Shown here in pieces: positions 38,288 through 47,263 of a stretch of 64,000 nt of DNA. Every line of letters begins with the position of its first letter. The stretch's first letter is position 1. The stretch lies in the NCBI RefSeq assembly GCF_001661075.1, contig NZ_CP014870.1:3678501-3742500 (forward strand). Direction: 5' to 3'. The notes below the pieces were generated by a model. It did not search any database. It saw only the letters and a program-made list of their open reading frames with translations, and had not been told where the DNA came from. The DNA is from Pseudomonas silesiensis. GTDB taxonomy: Bacteria; Pseudomonadota; Gammaproteobacteria; Pseudomonadales; Pseudomonadaceae. Both the position numbers and the translations under genes were made by a program.

Positions 38288-38295
38288 AACAACAA
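38288..38295 (+). promoter_or_regulatory. CA motif before the PPC/DUF296 gene
   Basis: AACAACAA in an A-rich stretch ends a few bases before the GAGGAAG ribosome binding site of the gene starting at 38312, again the layout expected for Hfq/Crc control. Confidence 0.55.
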
Positions 38296-38311
38296 AAACA
38301 GAGGAAGCCCC

Positions 38312-38884
38312 ATGCAAGTTCAACTTCACCCGAAACAGCGCTTTTGCAAATTGATGTTGGCCGTGACCGCCGCCGTGATGATTAACACGGCGGCCACTCA
38401 ACTGGCCATTGCCGAAACCGCGACCACCGCGACGACAGCGCCCATGCAATGTGCAACCGAAGCGACACCGCGCTATACCAAGACCCCTACCGGTTATCTC
38501 ATGGTCCTGCGCATGGGCGACAACGCCTTCAAGGAACTGACCAAACTGGCTATCGCCGAAAAGATCCCGAGCGCCTCCATCAGTGGTATCGGCTTCGGCA
38601 TCGTCAAGTTCGGGTTCTGGAACAAGGACAAAAAGGAGTTCGACGCCAAGACCTTCAGCAACGTTGAAATGGCCAGCATTACCGGCTCCGTGGCTTGGAA
38701 GAACGATCAACCCTCGATTCATATGCACGGTGTTGCCGGGGACGCCAGCTTCCAGGCCTATGGCGGCCACATCCTCGACTTCGAAGTCACCACCGGCTCG
38801 ATGGAAGTCACCGTGATCGTCCATCAGCGTCGCCTGGAGCGCGGGATCGATCCGTGCATTGGCGCCAATGTGCTGGGTATTTAA
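38312..38884 (+). CDS. Exported PPC/DUF296-domain protein
   Basis: This 190-aa protein begins with an apparent Sec signal peptide (KLMLAVTAAVMINTAATQLAIA, cleavage near residue 35). The rest (about residues 55-175) looks like the PPC/DUF296 domain: YLMVLRMGDNAFKELTKLA, the ASISGIGFG loop, SITGSVAWKNDQPSIHMHGVAGD with the H-x-H pair, and YGGHILDFEV. Bacterial PPC proteins are usually small, cytoplasmic and of unknown function, so export is unusual. ATG 38312 follows GAGGAAG. It lies between catabolic genes and a porin gene. Confidence 0.75.
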   Translation: MQVQLHPKQRFCKLMLAVTAAVMINTAATQLAIAETATTATTAPMQCATEATPRYTKTPTGYLMVLRMGDNAFKELTKLAIAEKIPSASISGIGFGIVKFGFWNKDKKEFDAKTFSNVEMASITGSVAWKNDQPSIHMHGVAGDASFQAYGGHILDFEVTTGSMEVTVIVHQRRLERGIDPCIGANVLGI

Positions 38885-39050
38885 CCCAAAGTTTTCTAAC
38901 TCAACGACATCGCTCCCCCAGGCACCGCACTTTGCCGGCAGCCGCCATGGCGGGAGCAACCCTTACTTCCCTCGAATCTTGCATCTGACCGATGGCATGC
39001 GCGGACTCGTCCGCTCCCAACTTCAAACTACAAAAAAAGGGGCGATATAC

Positions 39051-40358
39051 ATGAGCAACAAGAAAACGGCGCTAACGGTTGCACTGGGCGCTATTGCACT
39101 CGGCAGCCAGGCCCACGCGGACTTCCTGAGTGACAGCAAAGCTACTTTGGGGATGCGCAACTTCTACTTCAATAACGACAACCGCGACGGCACAGCCGCG
39201 CCTTCGAAAACCGAAGAGTGGGCCCAGGGTTTCATGCTCGACTACAAGTCGGGTTATACCGACGGCACGATCGGTATTGGCGTCGACGCCCTGGGGTTGA
39301 TGGGCATTACCCTGGACAGCGGCATGGGGCGGCACGTCGGCAGTTCGATGATTCCCTCGGACAGTGACAACAGCGCGGTCGACCAGTGGAGCCGACTGGG
39401 GCTGACCGGCAAGGTCAAGGTCTCGAAAAGCGAACTGCGCCTGGGCACACTGATGCCGAAGCTGCCAATCCTGGTCTCCAACGACGGTCGCCTGCTGCCC
39501 CAGACCTTCGAAGGCGGCCAGATCACTTCGGGCGAGTTCAAGGACCTGACCCTCACCGGAGGTCGAATCGAACATGCCACGGGACGGGGTTCAAGCGACC
39601 GGACCGGGTTGGCCGCCACCGGTGGCACCCGTGAGAGCAATGAATTCGACTTCGCCGGTGGCGACTGGAAAGTCACCAAGGACCTGACGGCGCAGTATTA
39701 CTACGCCAACCTGGAAAACTACTACACCCAGCAATTTTTCGGCCTGATCCACACCCTGGCCATCGGCGACGGTCAATCCCTGAAAACCGACCTGCGCTAC
39801 TTCAAGACCGATTCTTCCGGGGCCAACGGTTCGGGGACCTCAGGTTATCGAATCAGTGGTTACACAGAAGACAATGACGGCGAGATCGACAACCGCACCT
39901 GGAGCGCCGCGCTGGTGTACACCCTGGGCGGCCATGGCATCACCGCAGGCTATCAAAGCGTTTCCAGCGGCAGCAACTTCACCCAACTTAGCCAGGGCAA
40001 CCTGCCCGACAAGGGTGCCGGCGGTGCCAGTCTGTACCTGTATACCGATCGCCTGATCCAGACCTTCACCCGCGCGGGCGAGCGCACTGCCTTCGGCCAG
40101 TACGCCTACGACTTCGCCGCCCTCGGCGTGCCGGGCTTGAAAGCCTCGGTCATCTACCTGAGCGGCGACCATATCAAGACAGCCTCGGGTGACGAGCAGA
40201 AGGAATGGGAACGGGATATCAGCCTGGACTACACGATCCAGTCCAGCGCGCTCAAGGGCGTCGGCTTCGGCTGGCGTAACGGCGAGACCAACAGCGAAGC
40301 GTCCCGCGACCAGGACCAGAACCGGTTGTTTGTCAGCTACAGCGTGCCGCTGCTTTAA
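39051..40358 (+). CDS. OprD-family outer membrane porin
   Basis: This 435-aa beta-barrel protein has a signal peptide ending QAHA (about residue 23), then the OprD start DFLSDSKATLGMRNFYFNND, the WAQGFMLDYKSGYTDGTIGIGVDALGLMGI strands, and a final SYSVPLL with a hydrophobic C-terminus. OprD/Opd porins take up specific small acids or amino acids, here probably the substrate of the 27.8-38.2 kb cluster. The 166-bp gap upstream holds no evident gene. Confidence 0.92.
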   Translation: MSNKKTALTVALGAIALGSQAHADFLSDSKATLGMRNFYFNNDNRDGTAAPSKTEEWAQGFMLDYKSGYTDGTIGIGVDALGLMGITLDSGMGRHVGSSMIPSDSDNSAVDQWSRLGLTGKVKVSKSELRLGTLMPKLPILVSNDGRLLPQTFEGGQITSGEFKDLTLTGGRIEHATGRGSSDRTGLAATGGTRESNEFDFAGGDWKVTKDLTAQYYYANLENYYTQQFFGLIHTLAIGDGQSLKTDLRYFKTDSSGANGSGTSGYRISGYTEDNDGEIDNRTWSAALVYTLGGHGITAGYQSVSSGSNFTQLSQGNLPDKGAGGASLYLYTDRLIQTFTRAGERTAFGQYAYDFAALGVPGLKASVIYLSGDHIKTASGDEQKEWERDISLDYTIQSSALKGVGFGWRNGETNSEASRDQDQNRLFVSYSVPLL

Positions 40359-40393
40359 CCACGCGGCCGCATTTTCTGTGTACGACCCGATCG

Positions 40394-40485
40394 CCTGTAG
40401 GAGCTGGCTTGCCAGCGAAGACGGTCTATCGGCCAATACATGTGTCGACTGACACGCCTCCTTCGCTGGCAAGCCAGCTCCTACA
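40394..40485. repeat. REPIN, GGCTTGCCAGCGAA class
   Basis: CCTGTAGGAGCTGGCTTGCC ... GGCAAGCCAGCTCCTACA are inverted around a 50-bp spacer, between the porin gene and the terminator at 40521. Confidence 0.85.
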
Positions 40486-40520
40486 TTTTGACCTTCGCCA
40501 GGCGCAGGAATCGCGCATAC

Positions 40521-40553
40521 AAAAACGCCACCCTGAAACGAGTGGCGTTTTTT
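40521..40553. terminator. Bidirectional intrinsic terminator between convergent genes
   Basis: AAAAACGCCAC (40521-40531) pairs with GTGGCGTTTTTT (40542-40553) around a 10-nt loop, with T runs in both directions. It serves the porin gene from the left and the GH13 gene from the right. Confidence 0.9.
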
Positions 40554-40570
40554 ATTCAGGGCATACAGCC

Positions 40571-42637
40571 CTAGATCATCGGCGAACTGCTGACCACCCT
40601 CAGCGCCAGTCCTTCATAGGCATCCAGGGTGATGGTGAAATCGCCCTCCGGCGTGAGATCGCCTTCAACCCGTTCATTGATGATGTCGACCACCGGCCCG
40701 GGCGCAATGTTGGGCAGGTGCAGGGTTTCGGTGATCGGTGTCGAGCCGAAGTTCAGCGCGGTGATTTGCGTGCCTCTACCGGCCGGCAACTCATGGACCA
40801 TGACCAGCAGCCCCGGATGCTCGACATCCGGCACCAGGATCTGGCGGCTGGCGGCGATGTCGTAGGCGCGGCGCGCCGCGAGAATCTTCTGCAGCTGCGA
40901 GACAAACGAATCCGGGTCGTCCAATTGACTGGTCAGGCTGCCGTACAAGGTTTGCGCCCGTGGCATCTGGCCCGCCGACAGCAGCGCATCGGGATTGAGA
41001 TCGACCAGGTCATAGGCACCGCGATGAATCCAGCGGGTATCGCCATCGAGCATCAAGTCCGCGACCTGCTCCGCCGGCAACGGCAATGCACCCACCAGGT
41101 CCCATCCCGACAGGGCGAACACCCCGGGTTGCATGGCGTTGTACATCACCAGCAGCAAATGGACCTGGCGAATCTGCCGGATATCCGCCGGGGTGATCGC
41201 ATCGAGGTCGCGAATGCCGAGCGCCGCGGTGATGATGCTGGCGGTGGTGCAGGACACGCCATTGGTGACGAATTTCAGGTTATAGGGCGCGTGCTCTCCG
41301 GCCAGGCGTTCGTACATCTGCTCGCGGATGTGCTCGCGCAGGATGTTGCCGGGAAAGGTCTGCCCCTGATAAAGGAAGGTGTCATGGGCGTGCAGGGTCC
41401 AGAAATGCACCAGTTCCAGGGTCATTTCGTCATGGTTCTGCAAGGCATGGATCAGCGAGCCCGGGTCGATGCCAAGGTTGTGCATCTGGCGCAGCATCAA
41501 GCGCAAAAATTCGGTGTCGCCCATCAGCAACGCATGCTGATAGGCCGGTCGCGTGATGAAGTCATACGAGAGGTCGGCGCCGCCGTGGGACATGGAGGCG
41601 ATGTCGTCGACCGTCAGGTTCAACTCCTGGAAACTGAAGCCGCCGGCCTTGCGAATCGCCCCACCCAGCAACTGGTTGCCGGTGATCGACAGCGGGTGGC
41701 TTTCGGACCAGGCGGTGCCATCCAGCTTGCGTTCGACGCCGAGAAAGCCGTTGGCATCCAGGCGCAGGATCTTCGCGCCCATGACATCGATCGCGTGCAA
41801 CGCATCGCCGATGATCATCTGCTGCGCGGCGAAGGTCGGGTCCAACCAGTTCAACGACGGTTGCCCCTCCTTGAAGTAATGCAGGTAGACCCAGCGTCGC
41901 GGTTTGCCGTCGACCCCGATCACCACCGGCGTCGCGCTCCAGTCAGTTTCCTTGACCCCGGGTTCGAAGAAGATCACCCGCTGCAACTGGCCGACGATGT
42001 AATGTTTGTCCCGCAGAATGTCGACCTGTGGCGGGCTGAGATTATGCGCATCGCGCCCCTCGGCGATCTCCGGCAGCAGCGGCCAGTCCTCTTCGCGGAT
42101 TTCCACCATATGGTAGAGCCCCGGATAGTCCTCATACGCCATTTCGGCCAGGCGAAAATCCGCGCCTTTACCCGTATGCGACGGGATGACGTCATCGATA
42201 ATGACCGCATTGTGTGCGGCGGCCATGCGGGTCAGCGCGTGAAGCTGAGCCTCGGTGCCCAGTTGCGGGTCGATGTCGAAGCTGATCCGGTCGAAATTGC
42301 CGTCGATCGTCGGGGTGAATTCGCCGTTTTTCAGGCCGCCGGAGCGTTTCAGCGGGCCGTTGTGGATGCCCTGGATGCCGATTTTCGACAGCGCGTGCCA
42401 CAGGGTTTCATCGCCCAGGGCTTCAAGCACGGTGCCCTCTTCCCGGGTGATGATGGATGCCGGGTACGCGGTGAACCACACCGACGCCAGGGCCGAAGCA
42501 TCACGGGGCCGCGTATGGGCATAGGGCTGTTGCCACAATCGGCCTTGGCCGGAGTAGAGCCGGGCCCGCTGCCTTGCGGCATACAGCATGGATTGCTCGA
42601 CCAGCCAGGTCACTTGGTTCTTTTCAGCAGCCGTCAT
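40571..42637 (-). CDS. GH13 family enzyme, TreS/maltose glucosyltransferase-like
   Basis: This 688-aa alpha-amylase-superfamily protein has all four GH13 regions: [11 protein letters not shown] (I), ILRLDANGF with the nucleophile Asp (II), FSFQELN with the acid/base Glu (III) and ALQNHDEM (IV). Annotation pipelines often call this type maltose alpha-D-glucosyltransferase, but it diverges from classical TreS and has no maltokinase or glgE neighbour here. ATG 42637 starts MTAAEKNQ; the frame continues upstream with less support. Substrate uncertain. Confidence 0.82.
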   Translation of the reverse strand: MTAAEKNQVTWLVEQSMLYAARQRARLYSGQGRLWQQPYAHTRPRDASALASVWFTAYPASIITREEGTVLEALGDETLWHALSKIGIQGIHNGPLKRSGGLKNGEFTPTIDGNFDRISFDIDPQLGTEAQLHALTRMAAAHNAVIIDDVIPSHTGKGADFRLAEMAYEDYPGLYHMVEIREEDWPLLPEIAEGRDAHNLSPPQVDILRDKHYIVGQLQRVIFFEPGVKETDWSATPVVIGVDGKPRRWVYLHYFKEGQPSLNWLDPTFAAQQMIIGDALHAIDVMGAKILRLDANGFLGVERKLDGTAWSESHPLSITGNQLLGGAIRKAGGFSFQELNLTVDDIASMSHGGADLSYDFITRPAYQHALLMGDTEFLRLMLRQMHNLGIDPGSLIHALQNHDEMTLELVHFWTLHAHDTFLYQGQTFPGNILREHIREQMYERLAGEHAPYNLKFVTNGVSCTTASIITAALGIRDLDAITPADIRQIRQVHLLLVMYNAMQPGVFALSGWDLVGALPLPAEQVADLMLDGDTRWIHRGAYDLVDLNPDALLSAGQMPRAQTLYGSLTSQLDDPDSFVSQLQKILAARRAYDIAASRQILVPDVEHPGLLVMVHELPAGRGTQITALNFGSTPITETLHLPNIAPGPVVDIINERVEGDLTPEGDFTITLDAYEGLALRVVSSSPMI

Positions 42638-42806
42638 ATAAACAATTACCTGTTGTCGGGGTGAAACCGCAATCGGCCATTGCATCGGTATCAATGGCTC
42701 CGCTCGTCTTTATATGAGGCCCTGGCGTGGCATTCGTTGCATCACGGCGGTGTGATAGGCGCGCGGTCATGCCTGGCGAGGCGGGTCGAGGGCCAGAAGC
42801 CCGGCT

Positions 42807-45506
42807 TCAAGCGTCCCAAGGCGCCGGTGCATCCACGTCAATGGCATAGCGCGCAATGGCCTCGGCACAGACGCCGACGTCGAGGCGGCCCTCGTGTACC
42901 AGTGCAGTCAGCGCACTCAAGACGAGCTGATAACGGTCCACTTCAAAAAACCTGCGCAGCTGGCTACGGGTATCGCTGCGACCAAAACCATCGGTGCCGA
43001 GCACGGTGTAAGGGGCCTTGAGGTAGCTTGAGATCAACTGTGGCAAGGCGCGCACGTAATCGGTGCAGGCAATGATCGGTGCCGCGTCGTCGAGCGAGGC
43101 CTGGAGATGGCTGCGGCGCGCGGGCTGCCCCGGATGGAGGCGATTCCAGCGCTCCACTTCCCGGGCGTCACGTGCCAGCTCGCAATAGCTGGTCACGCTC
43201 CAGACCTGGCTGTCGATGTCCCAGTCGCTGGCGAGCAGCTCGGCGGCAGCCACCACTTCACGCAGGAGGGCGCCGGAGCCCAACAGCCGGACGGTGCCGC
43301 GCGCGCCCTGCACGTGATGTCCGGCAAACAGGTACATGCCCTTGATGATCGCCTGTTCCACGCCTTCAGGCAGGGTGGGTTGCGGGTAGCTTTCGTTCAT
43401 CAAGGTGACGTAATAAAACTCGTCGACCTGGCGCTCCAGCATCTGACGCATGCCATGATCCAGGATCACCGCAAACTCGCCGGCAAACGCGGGGTCGTAG
43501 GCACGGCAGTTGGGCACCATCGACGCCATCAAATGGCTGTTGCCGTCCTGATGCTGCAGGCCTTCGCCGCCCAGCGTGGTGCGCCCCGCGGTAGCGCCTA
43601 GCAGGAACCCGCGAGCCCGCTGATCCGCTGCCGCCCAGATCAGATCGCCAACGCGCTGGAAGCCGAACATCGAGTAATAGATGTAGAACGGCAGCATCGG
43701 CAGGCCATGCACCGAATAGCTGGTCGCGGCGGCCACCCACGAACTGATGGCGCCGGCCTCGCTGATGCCCTCTTCGAGAATCTGCCCGTCCAGGGCTTCC
43801 CGATAACTGAGGATGGAACCGATGTCCTCGGGTTCATAGCGCTGCCCCACGCTGGAATAGATACCGATCTGCTTGAACAGGCTAGCCATGCCGAAGGTGC
43901 GAGCCTCATCCGCCACGATGGGCACGATGCGCGGTCCCAGTTGCTTGTCCCGCAGCAGACCGCCGAGCATGCGCACGAAGGCCATGGTGGTGGACATTTC
44001 CTTGCCTTCGGCTTCGAGGGCAAACCCGGCGTAGCTGTGTACATCGGGCACGGCCAATGAAGGCGAAGTTGCCGGCCGCGCCGGCATGTAGCCGCCCAAT
44101 GCGCGGCGGCGTTCATGCAGGTAGCGCATTTCGGCACTGTCCTGCCCGGGCTTGAAGAAGCTCAGCGAGATCGCCTGCTCATCGGTCAACGGCAGGTTGA
44201 AGCGGTTGCGGAAGGCGAGCACGGCCTCGTTATCGAGTTTCTTCTGCTGGTGGACGGTCATCTTGCCCTGCCCGGCGGCGCCCATACCGAAGCCTTTCTT
44301 GGTGTGCGCCAGAATGACCGTGGGCCTGTTGCCCTCGCGCAGTGCGTGTTGGTACGCGGCAAAGATCTTGACCAGGTCGTGACCTCCGCGCTTGAGGCGG
44401 TCGATCTGCTCGTCGGTCAAGCCCTGGGCCAACGCCGCCAGCGCCTCGTTCTGGCCAAAGAATTGCTCGCGGTTGAAGCGCCCGTCTTTTGTCGCGAATG
44501 TCTGGAACTGGCCATCGACGGTGCTACCCAATGCCTGGACCAGCGCGCCGTCCTGATCCCGGGCAAACAGTGCGTCCCAGTCGGACCCCCAGACCAGTTT
44601 GATCACATTCCAGCCGGCACCGCCGAACAGCGCCTCCAGTTCATCGATGATGCGCCCGTTGCCCCGGACCGGACCGTCCAGCCGCTGAAGGTTGCAGTTG
44701 ATCACCCAGACCAGATTATCCAGCCCTTCCCGCGCTGCCAGCGTCAGGGCGGACATGCTTTCCGGCTCATCCATTTCACCGTCGCCAAACACCCCCCAGA
44801 CGGTGCGCCCGCCGGTGTCCTTCAAGCCGCGGTGCTTCAGGTAACGCATGAAGCGCGCCTGGTAGATCGAGCTGATCGGGCCGATGCCCATGGACCCGGT
44901 CGGGAACTGCCAGAAGTCCGGCATCAGCCAGGGGTGCGGATAACTCGACAACCCCCGGGCGCCATTGGCGCGCGCGCCGATCTCCTGCCGATAGTGCTGC
45001 AGATCCCTTTCCTCCAGGCGTCCCTCGAGAAAGGCCCGGGCATAGACGCCTGGCGCCGAGTGCGGCTGGTAGAACACCAGGTCACCGCCGGTCGATTCGG
45101 TACGCGCCTTGAAGAAGTGATTGAAGCCCACTTCGAACAGATCCGCCGCGCTGGCATAACTGGCGATATGCCCGCCCAGTTCGCCATAGGCGTGATTGGC
45201 CCTGGCAACCATTACCAGGGCATTCCAGCGCATGATCGACGCCAGACGCTCTTCAATGGCCAGGTCCCCTGGAAACTCCGGTTGTTGTTCAACGCTGATG
45301 GTATTGATGTAGGGCGTGCCGTGACTGGGCCGCCAGCCGATGTCCGAAGCGCTTGCCACGGCCACCAGCATGTCCAGGATCTGCCTGGCCTGCGCCGTGC
45401 CGCCGTGGGCGATGACGGACAGCAACGCATCGCGCCACTCAGCGATTTCTTCAGCGTCTTCAGGGGTCTGGCCCGGCAACCGGGCTTGGAGATCGGGCGG
45501 GATCAT
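42807..45506 (-). CDS. Homodimeric 2-oxoacid (pyruvate) dehydrogenase E1, AceE/MdeB type
   Basis: This 899-aa protein has the full length and motifs of AceE: the thiamine diphosphate site GDGEMDEPES (about residues 229-238) with NCNLQRLDGPVRGNG, and the H-rich HTKKGFG loop. E1 normally works with E2 (AceF) and E3, but no lipoyl partner is encoded here. P. putida MdeB, a 2-oxobutyrate dehydrogenase E1 encoded beside methionine gamma-lyase, is of the same type, so the substrate may be pyruvate or 2-oxobutyrate. ATG 45506 has CAGGAG with 6-nt spacing; the ATG at 45512 abuts the ribosome binding site and is less likely. The 168-bp gap after it (42638-42806) shows nothing recognisable. Confidence 0.88.
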   Translation of the reverse strand: MIPPDLQARLPGQTPEDAEEIAEWRDALLSVIAHGGTAQARQILDMLVAVASASDIGWRPSHGTPYINTISVEQQPEFPGDLAIEERLASIMRWNALVMVARANHAYGELGGHIASYASAADLFEVGFNHFFKARTESTGGDLVFYQPHSAPGVYARAFLEGRLEERDLQHYRQEIGARANGARGLSSYPHPWLMPDFWQFPTGSMGIGPISSIYQARFMRYLKHRGLKDTGGRTVWGVFGDGEMDEPESMSALTLAAREGLDNLVWVINCNLQRLDGPVRGNGRIIDELEALFGGAGWNVIKLVWGSDWDALFARDQDGALVQALGSTVDGQFQTFATKDGRFNREQFFGQNEALAALAQGLTDEQIDRLKRGGHDLVKIFAAYQHALREGNRPTVILAHTKKGFGMGAAGQGKMTVHQQKKLDNEAVLAFRNRFNLPLTDEQAISLSFFKPGQDSAEMRYLHERRRALGGYMPARPATSPSLAVPDVHSYAGFALEAEGKEMSTTMAFVRMLGGLLRDKQLGPRIVPIVADEARTFGMASLFKQIGIYSSVGQRYEPEDIGSILSYREALDGQILEEGISEAGAISSWVAAATSYSVHGLPMLPFYIYYSMFGFQRVGDLIWAAADQRARGFLLGATAGRTTLGGEGLQHQDGNSHLMASMVPNCRAYDPAFAGEFAVILDHGMRQMLERQVDEFYYVTLMNESYPQPTLPEGVEQAIIKGMYLFAGHHVQGARGTVRLLGSGALLREVVAAAELLASDWDIDSQVWSVTSYCELARDAREVERWNRLHPGQPARRSHLQASLDDAAPIIACTDYVRALPQLISSYLKAPYTVLGTDGFGRSDTRSQLRRFFEVDRYQLVLSALTALVHEGRLDVGVCAEAIARYAIDVDAPAPWDA

Positions 45507-45540
45507 GGGCATCTCCTGTGAAAAGGGGGTAACCATAGAT

Positions 45541-45776
45541 GTAGGAGCGAGCTTGCTCGCGATGGACTCAAGAGCACCGCGTTTAACCAGTAAGCACGCG
45601 TTATCGTTGACGACAATCGCGAGCAAGCTCGCTCCTACAGGGCGCCGCGTTTAACCAGCAAACACGCGTTATCGTTGACGACCATCGCGAGCAAGCTCGC
45701 TCCTACAGGGCGCCGCGTTTAACCAGCAAACACGCGTTATCGTTAACGACCATCGCGAGCAAGCTCGCTCCTACAG
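45541..45776. repeat. REP array with three tandem 68-bp units
   Basis: An inverted REP (GTAGGAGCGAGCTTGCTCGC, from 45541) is followed by three near-identical 68-bp units at 45573-45640, 45641-45708 and 45709-45776. Each runs from a (G/A)(C)ACCGCGTTTAACCAG-like start to an AGCAAGCTCGCTCCTACAG end. The first unit is the most diverged. The remaining 45777-45926 segment shows no gene. Confidence 0.9.
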
Positions 45777-45926
45777 GGGCCGCATCCGGGCCGTAGTCGA
45801 TTCAGTAACAGGATAGTCGTCACATGGACTGGATGACGTAGCACGCGCGCAACGCCTGCTTCCACAGGGTATGGGGGCTTGGATCCGGCGGCAGCCTTTC
45901 GGGGGAGGGCCGCCGGAGGGTCGGGG

Positions 45927-47213
45927 TCAGATGCCGAAACGGTCACGCAGCGAGTAGTACGCGGCGCCCATGGCGGTGAGCGGGGCCTGGAAGGTGCGGC
46001 CGCCGAGCATGGGCATGTGCGGTAGCGAAGCGAACGCGTCGAATCGTTCGGCGTCGCCGCGGATCATTTCGCTGATGAGTTTGCCGGCCAGGTGCGAGCA
46101 AGTGACGCCGTGGCCGCTGTAGCCTTGCATGTAGTACGCGTTTTTCTCGATGCGGCCGAATTGCGGCATGCGCGACATGGTCAGCAGGAAGTTGCCGGTC
46201 CAGCGGTAGTCGATTTTCACGTCCTTCAGTTGCGGGAAGGTCTTGAGGATTTTCGGCTTGATCAGTTGTTCGATGTCGTCCGGTTCGCGGGCACCGTAGA
46301 CCACGCCGCCGCCGTACAGCAGGCGGTTGTCGGCAGTGAGGCGGTAGTAGTCGAGCAGGTAGTTGCAGTCTTCGACGCAGTAGTTGTTTTTGATCAGGCT
46401 GCGCGCCACCTTCTCCGACAACGGCTCGGTGACGACGATCTGCGAGCCGCAGGGCATGCTTTTGCGCGTGACGCGGTTGTCGAGGTCTTGTGGCAGGTAG
46501 GCGTTGCCGGCGATCAGCAGGTATTTGGCGCGGACCACGCCTTTGGCGGTGCGTACGGTGATCGGTTCGCCGTAGGTGATTTCCACTGCAGCCGATTGCT
46601 CGTAGATTTTGCCGCCCAGGCCGATGATGGCCGAGGCTTCGCCAAGGGCCAGGTTCAGCGGGTGGATGTGGCCGCCCTGCAGGTCGAGCAGGCCGCCGAC
46701 GTAGTTGTCGCAACCCACTTCGCGCTTGATCTCGACAGCGTCGAGCATTTTCAGGTTCTTGTTGCCGTAGCGTTCCCAGCTGCTTTTCTGCTCGGCCAGG
46801 CCTTTGAGTTGCTTTTTGTTCAGCGCGGCGAAGATGCCGCCCGGGCGGTAGTCGCACTGGATGTCGTAGTGTTGTATGCGCTGACGGATGATGTCGGCGC
46901 CTTCGAAGATCATGCTGCCGAGGACTTCGGCGGTTTTGTCGCCGTAGCGTTCTTCAATCACGTCAACGTCGCGGCTGTAGGAGTTGACCAGTTGGCCTCC
47001 GTTGCGACCGCTGGCGCCGAAACCGACTTTGGCGGCTTCGAGTACGGTGACGCTGTAGCCCGCTTCGGCGAGGAACAGCGCTGAGGACAAACCGGTGTAG
47101 CCGGCGCCGATCACGCAGACGTCGCAATCCACCGCTTGCTCGAGCACAGGGAAGTCGCCGGTGAAGTTGCGGGTGGCGGCGTAGTAGCTGTTTACATGTG
47201 TTGTTTGTTTCAT
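45927..47213 (-). CDS. puuB: Gamma-glutamylputrescine oxidase-like FAD oxidoreductase
   Basis: PuuB (428 aa) oxidises gamma-glutamylated polyamines to the aldehyde. The FAD-binding DVCVIGAGYTGLSSALFLAEAG (residues 31-52) and the GASGRNGGQLVNSY segment are typical of the DadA/PuuB group. It is followed upstream in transcription order by the aldehyde dehydrogenase gene (50-bp gap) and belongs to the leftward set with spuI/puuA. P. aeruginosa has several such PauB enzymes for different amines. Confidence 0.92.
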   Translation of the reverse strand: MKQTTHVNSYYAATRNFTGDFPVLEQAVDCDVCVIGAGYTGLSSALFLAEAGYSVTVLEAAKVGFGASGRNGGQLVNSYSRDVDVIEERYGDKTAEVLGSMIFEGADIIRQRIQHYDIQCDYRPGGIFAALNKKQLKGLAEQKSSWERYGNKNLKMLDAVEIKREVGCDNYVGGLLDLQGGHIHPLNLALGEASAIIGLGGKIYEQSAAVEITYGEPITVRTAKGVVRAKYLLIAGNAYLPQDLDNRVTRKSMPCGSQIVVTEPLSEKVARSLIKNNYCVEDCNYLLDYYRLTADNRLLYGGGVVYGAREPDDIEQLIKPKILKTFPQLKDVKIDYRWTGNFLLTMSRMPQFGRIEKNAYYMQGYSGHGVTCSHLAGKLISEMIRGDAERFDAFASLPHMPMLGGRTFQAPLTAMGAAYYSLRDRFGI

Positions 47214-47263
47214 AGGTTTCTCCGATGGCCGCCGATACGTGTCGGCGGCCGCCGTTGTAGGTG

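Noticed and set aside
40409..42664. A 751-codon frame opposite the GH13 gene
   Set aside because: The GH13 frame contains all four catalytic regions; the opposite frame starts inside a REPIN and shows no domain.
45541..45776. CRISPR-like array
   Set aside because: The repeated unit is 68 bp of REP-derived sequence with no unique spacers of constant length, and no cas gene is nearby.
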